From the NCBI GenBank assembly GCA_030065205.1, contig JASJDN010000023.1, positions 1 to 59,406 of the forward strand: a stretch of DNA of 59,406 nt, in the 5' to 3' direction. Shown piece by piece: positions 54,288 to 59,406 of this stretch (the stretch's first letter is position 1; every line of letters starts with the position of its first letter). Both the position numbers and the translations under genes were made by a program. Source of the stretch: Crocosphaera sp. (GTDB taxonomy: Bacteria > Cyanobacteriota > Cyanobacteriia > Cyanobacteriales > Microcystaceae). The notes under the pieces are model-generated. The model ran no database searches. It was not told the DNA's origin and was given only the letters and a program-made list of their open reading frames with translations.

Positions 54288-54623
54288 TTAGGGACTACCG
54301 ATGAACCCGAACATCTTTGCTAAACCCCCTAATAAGGCAATAATTAAGCCAACGAGTACACCACGGTTGATAAACTCTTGATTATCTAACCGTTTTCCTA
54401 AACCATCGACTTTTTCTTCTAGTCTTCCCTGTCCAACTTCTATGGTGGTGAGACGCTCATCGAGTTTGTCTAATTTAGTCTCAAACTTCTCGAATTTAGT
54501 CTCAAACTTCTCATCGAGTTTGTCTAATTTAGTCTCAAACTTCTCATCTATCTTATCTAATTTGTCCTCAATACGCTTAAGTATTTCCTCTATGGGGTAA
54601 GTAACTGTCATCGGGTCGCTCAT
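54288..54623 (-). CDS. Small coiled-coil protein with C-terminal membrane helix
   Basis: A 111-residue protein if started at the ATG at 54623 (MSDPMTVTYP); the upstream frame to 54674 has a second Met but seems to be non-coding leader. Residues 10-80 are a long coiled coil with an exact internal repeat (KLDKLDEKFETK is repeated, as is the DNA), and 88-105 are hydrophobic (GVLVGLIIALLGGLAKMFG). Function unknown; similar small proteins are common in cyanobacteria. Confidence 0.8.
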   Translation of the reverse strand: MSDPMTVTYPIEEILKRIEDKLDKIDEKFETKLDKLDEKFETKFEKFETKLDKLDERLTTIEVGQGRLEEKVDGLGKRLDNQEFINRGVLVGLIIALLGGLAKMFGFIGSP

Positions 54624-54696
54624 GGATAAAACTCCTAATATTCTTATCCTAATCATAGGCCGTATAATGCCCATTCTACAAAAATCATGTATTGAT

Positions 54697-56070
54697 TTAC
54701 GTCATTTTTTTAGCATCAACAATGGTTTTAAATTCTTCTTGTGTGAGAAACCCTAAAGCAACACAAGCTGCTTCTAAGGTGGTATTTTCTTCGTAGGCTT
54801 TTTTAGCCACTTTAGCTGCGTTATCATAGCCAATATGGGGGTTTAATGCGGTTACTAACATCAAAGAATTGTTTAAATAATGTTCAATTTGTTGTTGATT
54901 AATTTGCAATCCTACTACTAAATGCTCCCTAAAAGATGAACAAGCATCGGACAATAATCTGATAGAATTTAACAGATTAAAAATGAGTAACGGTTTAAAG
55001 ACATTTAACTCAAAATTACCTTGACTTCCCGCCATACTAATCGCAGCATCATAACCCATTACTTGCACACAAACCATCGTCATTGCTTCGCATTGGGTGG
55101 GGTTAACTTTTCCTGGCATAATGGATGATCCTGGCTCATTTGCAGGTAAAATAAGCTCTCCTATTCCACAACGAGGACCTGATCCTAACCAGCGAATATC
55201 ATTCGCTATTTTCATCAAGGAACAAGCCAATGTTTTTAGGGTTCCACTACACATAACGATGGCATCATGTGCCGCTAATGCAGCAAATTTATTATCGGCT
55301 GAAATAAAGGGTAAATCGGTTATTTGAGCAATTTCTTGGGCTACTTTTTGGGCAAATTCTGGGTGGGTATTTAATCCTGTTCCGACGGCGGTTCCACCGA
55401 TGGCTAATTCATATAAATCGGGTAAACTTAATTGGATTCTTTCTATATCTTTATCGAGTTGGGAAATATATCCTGAAAATTCTTGTCCTAAGGTTAAAGG
55501 AACGGCATCCATTAAATGAGTACGGCCAATTTTAACAATGTTTTGAAATTCCTGTGTTTTTGTCTCTAAACTATCCCGTAATTTAGCGATCGCAGGTAAT
55601 AATTTATGGGTAATTTCTTCTACTGCAGCGATGTGCATAGCAGTGGGAAAGGTATCATTAGAAGACTGAGACATATTAATATGATCGTTGGGATGAATGG
55701 GGTCCTTACTCCCTAATATTCCTCCTGCTAATTCGATGGCACGGTTAGCAATGACTTCGTTAGCATTCATGTTAGTTTGGGTACCGCTTCCGGTTTGCCA
55801 AATTTTCAAGGGAAAGTGATTATCTAGTGTTCCTGATATCACTTCATCGGCTGCTTGTCCGATCAATTCTGCTTTTTTTGCATCTAATTTACCCAACTCT
55901 TTATTAACAATAGCTGTCGCTTTTTTAAGAATACCGATCGCCCGAATCATCTCTCGGGGCATGATATCATCACCAATGGCAAAATAACGAAGCGATCGCT
56001 GGGTTTGTGCGCCCCAATAAGCCTCTGATGGCACTTCAATTTTACCCATACTATCTTGTTCAATTCTCAT
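54697..56070 (-). CDS. fumC: Fumarate hydratase class II (FumC)
   Basis: A 457-residue fumarase interconverting fumarate and malate. Signature [16 protein letters not shown] and other superfamily blocks ([37 protein letters not shown]) are present. Length is normal. It is downstream of the HTTM pair and shows no metabolic link to its neighbours. Confidence 0.97.
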   Translation of the reverse strand: MRIEQDSMGKIEVPSEAYWGAQTQRSLRYFAIGDDIMPREMIRAIGILKKATAIVNKELGKLDAKKAELIGQAADEVISGTLDNHFPLKIWQTGSGTQTNMNANEVIANRAIELAGGILGSKDPIHPNDHINMSQSSNDTFPTAMHIAAVEEITHKLLPAIAKLRDSLETKTQEFQNIVKIGRTHLMDAVPLTLGQEFSGYISQLDKDIERIQLSLPDLYELAIGGTAVGTGLNTHPEFAQKVAQEIAQITDLPFISADNKFAALAAHDAIVMCSGTLKTLACSLMKIANDIRWLGSGPRCGIGELILPANEPGSSIMPGKVNPTQCEAMTMVCVQVMGYDAAISMAGSQGNFELNVFKPLLIFNLLNSIRLLSDACSSFREHLVVGLQINQQQIEHYLNNSLMLVTALNPHIGYDNAAKVAKKAYEENTTLEAACVALGFLTQEEFKTIVDAKKMT

Positions 56071-56087
56071 TTTTTTCTCCTTATTTT

Positions 56088-57077
56088 CTACGAATTAACG
56101 TTCTGCTTTACAAGTATTGTTTTTTCAAAAAAATTGTATTTTTTCTTGAACTTTGAAGCTACCTTTTTGATGATCTCAGCATCCAAAAACAAAGCATAAG
56201 AAATCAACATCACTAGACTAAATTGTAAGACAAATTCGTTCATAACAATAGCAATAGAAATATGAAATAATGCCATCATACTTAATATCCAATATTTTGT
56301 TCGTTTAAACCAAACCAAAATAGGAAACAGAAACTCAAGCATTAAGGAACTATAAGTTGTAATGATACTCAAAAAATAATTGTGTAGTAAATCAACATCA
56401 GTAAAGCGAAACCAAGCATCATACAAGGAAATATAATACATGATACTGCCGTCTCGCCACGCAATATCACTAGACAGTTTATCTATAGCAGATAAAGGAT
56501 AAATCAACGCAATAGAAATTTGTAGGAGTCTTAAACCCCAAACTGACTGTTTTGGAGGGACATAATTGATGATATTACGACGTTTACGCAGTAACTTAGC
56601 TCGAAAAATATTATCAACGGATAAGCTGTTTCCCAAGGGAGCAAAACAACTATAAAATAACAGCATTTGAATAACAATATCCTTACTGTCTATAATGGCA
56701 GAATTGCGATTACATAAAGAAAACCAGAAGATGTATAAAATAATGGTGACAATACGAGTTCCCAACCCGATAATAAAACACAAGGTTGTAACTAAACCAA
56801 GTCCATAAATAATCCAGATAAATTGAGGATGATTAGACAGAGCAAAAATGGACTTAAAAGAAGCCAAAAACCAGCCCCCTCTAGCATGAATAAATCGGTC
56901 TAAAGAGACAATTCCATTCACCCCATAATACTCATTCCAGTGGAAATAACTCAGTAATAAGATATTCAGAATAAATAGACCAAAAATAATCCTAAATACA
57001 CCTAAATTCAAGGTTGGTTTTTTAGCAAACCAAAAATTATATAATTTTTTACTGGCATTTTTAATCAATTTTTGCAT
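56088..57077 (-). CDS. HTTM-domain membrane protein
   Basis: A 329-residue multi-pass protein of the HTTM family, related to vitamin K-dependent gamma-carboxylases. About eight hydrophobic helices; characteristic features are [20 protein letters not shown] at the start, [21 protein letters not shown] and [22 protein letters not shown]. It overlaps the upstream 180-residue gene by 13 nt, so the two form a unit. Function not known in cyanobacteria. Confidence 0.85.
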   Translation of the reverse strand: MQKLIKNASKKLYNFWFAKKPTLNLGVFRIIFGLFILNILLLSYFHWNEYYGVNGIVSLDRFIHARGGWFLASFKSIFALSNHPQFIWIIYGLGLVTTLCFIIGLGTRIVTIILYIFWFSLCNRNSAIIDSKDIVIQMLLFYSCFAPLGNSLSVDNIFRAKLLRKRRNIINYVPPKQSVWGLRLLQISIALIYPLSAIDKLSSDIAWRDGSIMYYISLYDAWFRFTDVDLLHNYFLSIITTYSSLMLEFLFPILVWFKRTKYWILSMMALFHISIAIVMNEFVLQFSLVMLISYALFLDAEIIKKVASKFKKKYNFFEKTILVKQNVNS

Positions 57078-57607
57078 GGATATTCTCCTAATTTACCTAA
57101 ATCACTAAACTCTTCCGTTAGATATTGTTTTCTAATGGCTGCCTGTTCAGGGGGCAAAATTTGTCGCCAAAATAAATCATACCGGATGGCTTTAATGGAA
57201 TTATTCTCATTTTGATATAGTCGACACAAATAATTGCTATAATGGTAACGAGCATCGGGATAAATAAATAAATTTTGATGTAGTTTTCCTTCTCTGAAAT
57301 CAATAAATTGTTTCTGAAAAAAGCCTTTTTCTTCCTCAATAAAAATAGGCAAGGTTTCAATGGTTTGATTTTCATTAATCGCTACGATTTCTAGTCGCCA
57401 ACTAAAGCGATCAACCACCGAAAACATTCGCCACTGGGAACCCATTCCGGTTAGAGCAGTAAACCGAGCAAACAGATGGGGAAAAATCGGGCTATTGAGA
57501 GGTGTATTATGAACAAGATGGGAACCAAGAGAACTAATAATAATGACGATAATGCCAATTTTTTTAAGATAATTAACAGATTTATTGGCCACTAATTGAG
57601 ATAACAT
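57065..57607 (-). CDS. Unknown protein with N-terminal membrane segment, partner of HTTM
   Basis: A 180-residue protein. One hydrophobic segment (KKIGIIVIIISSLGSHLV) is followed by a soluble domain with WRMFSVVDRFSWRLEIVAI and a C-terminal PEQAAIRKQYL segment. Proteins with this layout are typically encoded next to HTTM proteins. No named domain is recognised. The 13-nt overlap with the following gene suggests coupled translation. Confidence 0.72.
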   Translation of the reverse strand: MLSQLVANKSVNYLKKIGIIVIIISSLGSHLVHNTPLNSPIFPHLFARFTALTGMGSQWRMFSVVDRFSWRLEIVAINENQTIETLPIFIEEEKGFFQKQFIDFREGKLHQNLFIYPDARYHYSNYLCRLYQNENNSIKAIRYDLFWRQILPPEQAAIRKQYLTEEFSDLGKLGEYPCKN

Positions 57608-57735
57608 TTTTTCCTCTTTTCTGGCTCAGTTATTAACCACAAGAAAGACAGTATCTAAATTCTATAAATTCTCAATGTTTAACCAGGAAGATTATAGATT
57701 TTCTTAACTTATTTGACGTTTTTTTAAATAAAATA

Positions 57736-57753
57736 AACCCGCCGAAGCGGGTT
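57736..57753 (-). terminator. Rho-independent terminator after the ABC binding protein
   Basis: Stem AACCCGC/GCGGGTT with a TTCG tetraloop (minus sense), followed by TTATTTTATTT, 28 bp beyond the stop at 57781. Confidence 0.85.
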
Positions 57754-57780
57754 ATATTTCTTAACAATTAAGGGTCAACC

Positions 57781-59103
57781 TTATTCTGTGGGACTCACTT
57801 TATCAATCACTTCCGTTGTCCCCTCTGCCGTTACTGTCCAAACATCATAACTACCGACAACGTCGCCATTCTCATCAATATCGACGTTACCACTAGCCCC
57901 TTGATAGTTAATATCTTCCCCATCGCGAACCAAGGCGATCGCTTCACAGGGGTCACTCACTTCTGTTCCTGGCCCGTTAGCTACTTCTCTGATTTTACTC
58001 TGTATCGCCTCTCCGGTGTTGGCTTTCGCAGCTTCAGCGGCCAACATCAAAAGGATAGTTGCGTCCCAACTGTGGGGAACAAAGGCCGTGACATCCTTCC
58101 CTGTTTTTTCATTCCACTTGGTAGTAAACGCATCTAAAGCTTGACCATCAGCCCCCGGAACCGTTCCTAAAGCCCCTTCTAAAATATACTGATCATCAGC
58201 CGTTTTGCCCACCTGTTCCACAAAGTCCTGAGAATAGACCCCATCCGTTAACAAGACAGTAACGCCCTCGCTTAACCCTTGTTTATAGGCTGCTTGTAAT
58301 AAAATACTGCCAGTTTCTGCGTAAAGTACCGCAGCCACAGCATCAGGACTATTAGCAAACGCGGCTGCTGCTTCACTATCGAGAGTAGCGGCTTTGGGGT
58401 CGTAACGGACGGGTTTTTCCTTATCGAGAATTTTTCCTCCTGACTTCTCAAATGCCCCTACAAACTGCTGTTCAAAGCCTACCCCATAGTCGTTATTAAT
58501 CACCACAGTCGATACATTCTCAAAGCCTTGTTTTTGGGCTAAGGCGGCTAAAGCTTGGGCTTGATAAGTATCAGGAGGAGCAGTTCTCGCCCAATACCCG
58601 TTAAATTCTCCATTTTTAGCCTGGTCGGTAAACACAGGACTGGTACTACCTGGAGAGATTAACATAACTTTGTTTTGCGCTGCAATACCCACAGCAGCCC
58701 CAGAAACACTACTGGCAAAGGCACCTACCACACCCGCAACTCGGTCAACTTCTGCCAGTTTGGTCATGGCTGCTCCCCCGGCGGTGGGGTCGGTTTGACT
58801 ATCTTCTGTGACTAAGGTAACCGGTTGACCGTTCACTCCACCACAAGCATTAATCTCATCAATGGCTAGTTTAACCGCTTCTGGCATATTCGCCCCGATA
58901 GAGGATAAATCCCCTGTAACTGGTAGTAATGCGCCTAATTTTAGCCCATCTCCACTTGCTGAGGGGGTGGTCCCATCGGGGGAGGTTCCGGTGTCAGCAG
59001 GGGGTTGGTTATTGCACCCCACTAAGACACTACTACTAAAGGCGAGGGCTAAACCCCACGCTAGGGGAGACTTTAAGTGATATTTGGTTAACAATGAATT
59101 CAT
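57781..59103 (-). CDS. Periplasmic amino-acid-type ABC substrate-binding lipoprotein
   Basis: A 440-residue binding protein of the branched-chain amino acid/leucine-binding fold (type I periplasmic, LivJ-like). The signal sequence ends in lipobox VLVGC with Cys30, followed by a Pro/Thr/Ser linker. Conserved parts are LKLGALLPVTGDLSSIGANM and VAGVVGAFASSVSGAAVG. The start is the ATG at 59103 (GAGGAG upstream); a TTG six codons earlier lacks a ribosome-binding site. No permease or ATPase gene is adjacent. Substrate could be an amino acid or amide. Confidence 0.92.
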   Translation of the reverse strand: MNSLLTKYHLKSPLAWGLALAFSSSVLVGCNNQPPADTGTSPDGTTPSASGDGLKLGALLPVTGDLSSIGANMPEAVKLAIDEINACGGVNGQPVTLVTEDSQTDPTAGGAAMTKLAEVDRVAGVVGAFASSVSGAAVGIAAQNKVMLISPGSTSPVFTDQAKNGEFNGYWARTAPPDTYQAQALAALAQKQGFENVSTVVINNDYGVGFEQQFVGAFEKSGGKILDKEKPVRYDPKAATLDSEAAAAFANSPDAVAAVLYAETGSILLQAAYKQGLSEGVTVLLTDGVYSQDFVEQVGKTADDQYILEGALGTVPGADGQALDAFTTKWNEKTGKDVTAFVPHSWDATILLMLAAEAAKANTGEAIQSKIREVANGPGTEVSDPCEAIALVRDGEDINYQGASGNVDIDENGDVVGSYDVWTVTAEGTTEVIDKVSPTE

Positions 59104-59160
59104 TATTGACTCACTCCTCAAGGCAATGGATTATCTTAAATTGACCTTTAGTGTAAGATT

Positions 59161-59406
59161 TTTTCTCTTTATTTACCACCAATAAAGGAGGCGCCGGCTG
59201 TTCTTCTTCGTGAATCTTACCGAGAAGGAGATAAAGTCAAAAAAAGAACCTTGGCAAATTTATCAACATTGCCAGACGAGGTTGTTGATAATAGGGATAA
59301 GAAGAAAGGGAAAACTCAAATAGTCTTTGGACTACTTTGTGATCAAAATGGTTGTCCTATCGCTGTAGAAGTTTTTGAAGGAAACACCTCAGATACTAGC
59401 ACATTC
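59161..59406 (+). pseudogene. Decayed IS4/IS1634-type transposase, right end outside the window
   Basis: An open frame from at least 59161 to the window end reads PIKEAPAVLLRESYREGDKV, then KKRTLANLSTLPDEVV, and after a short linker KTQIVFGLLCDQNGCP, then VEVFEGNTSDTSTF. The first block is the N-terminus and the second is the catalytic-core region of IS1634/IS4-type transposases, which in intact copies are separated by about 120-200 residues. No start codon of the family is present (CTT at the expected site). It is thus an internally deleted remnant. Confidence 0.7.

Overview
The window is chromosomal DNA from a cyanobacterium. Direct pointers are psbT (photosystem II), a stand-alone rpoC1 (cyanobacteria split RNA polymerase beta' into RpoC1 and RpoC2), a CYP110-type P450, UPF0182, a PEP-CTERM protein, DUF3134/DUF6671/DUF29/DUF6887-6888 proteins, many HIP1 octamers (GCGATCGC) and low GC. 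The flavour is that of the unicellular Crocosphaera/Cyanothece group, but the genus is an inference. No tRNA or rRNA gene and no CRISPR array was seen.

Layout. 1-8 kb: two Uma2-type nucleases and a tripartite efflux system whose adaptor (+) and RND pump (-) are separated by a HigB/HigA-like toxin-antitoxin pair and a DUF6671 gene. 8-18 kb (all on the minus strand): the main accessory island. A ternary conflict-type operon (VMAP-C protein, MoxR AAA+ ATPase, SAV2336-like vWA protein) runs into a complete diversity-generating retroelement (DGR): Avd, a small antitoxin/PIN pair, a DGR reverse transcriptase, a template repeat (TR), and a second variable protein. The C-terminal FGE/C-type-lectin domain of the vWA protein and the stand-alone FGE protein each end in a variable repeat (VR). 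I aligned the three 114-nt repeats by eye: VR1 differs from the TR at 13 positions and VR2 at 18, every one at a template adenine. 18-34 kb: a candidate minus-strand small RNA, rpoC1, P450, UPF0182, PEP-CTERM protein, HigBA, a DUF6888/DUF6887 pair (the first apparently using ATT as start), a CDF exporter, a HEARO/omega-RNA-like mobile RNA remnant placed just before tlyA, a secreted metalloprotease and mraY. 34-41 kb: an AraC/oxidoreductase/DUF1772 unit, a GHL10-type glycoside hydrolase, an FMN 2-hydroxyacid oxidase and glutathione-dependent formaldehyde dehydrogenase. 41-45.5 kb: a broken DUF29 gene and a pyrimidine-nucleotide cluster (thymidylate synthase-like, dUTPase/dCTP-deaminase-like membrane protein, nucleoside deoxyribosyltransferase-like, BrnT/BrnA, dCMP deaminase). 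45.5-59 kb: P-type ATPase, KtrA/KtrB potassium uptake, NrdR, PsbT, DUF2288, GH13 amylase, nitrilase-family amidase, coiled-coil membrane protein, fumarase, HTTM pair, an amino-acid-type binding protein and a decayed transposase at the right edge.

How the genes work together. In the island, the MoxR ATPase and vWA protein are predicted to be the NTP-driven switch of a multi-protein immune-like system, the VMAP protein its third partner, and the DGR would diversify the ligand-binding face of the sensor. vWA-MoxR-VMAP systems and DGRs are each known. The specific points here are one TR serving both the conflict-system protein and a free lectin-like protein, identical 3' cassettes behind both VRs, and a PIN module embedded between avd and RT. 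Families of dispersed palindromes (four types) occupy most of the larger intergenic gaps.
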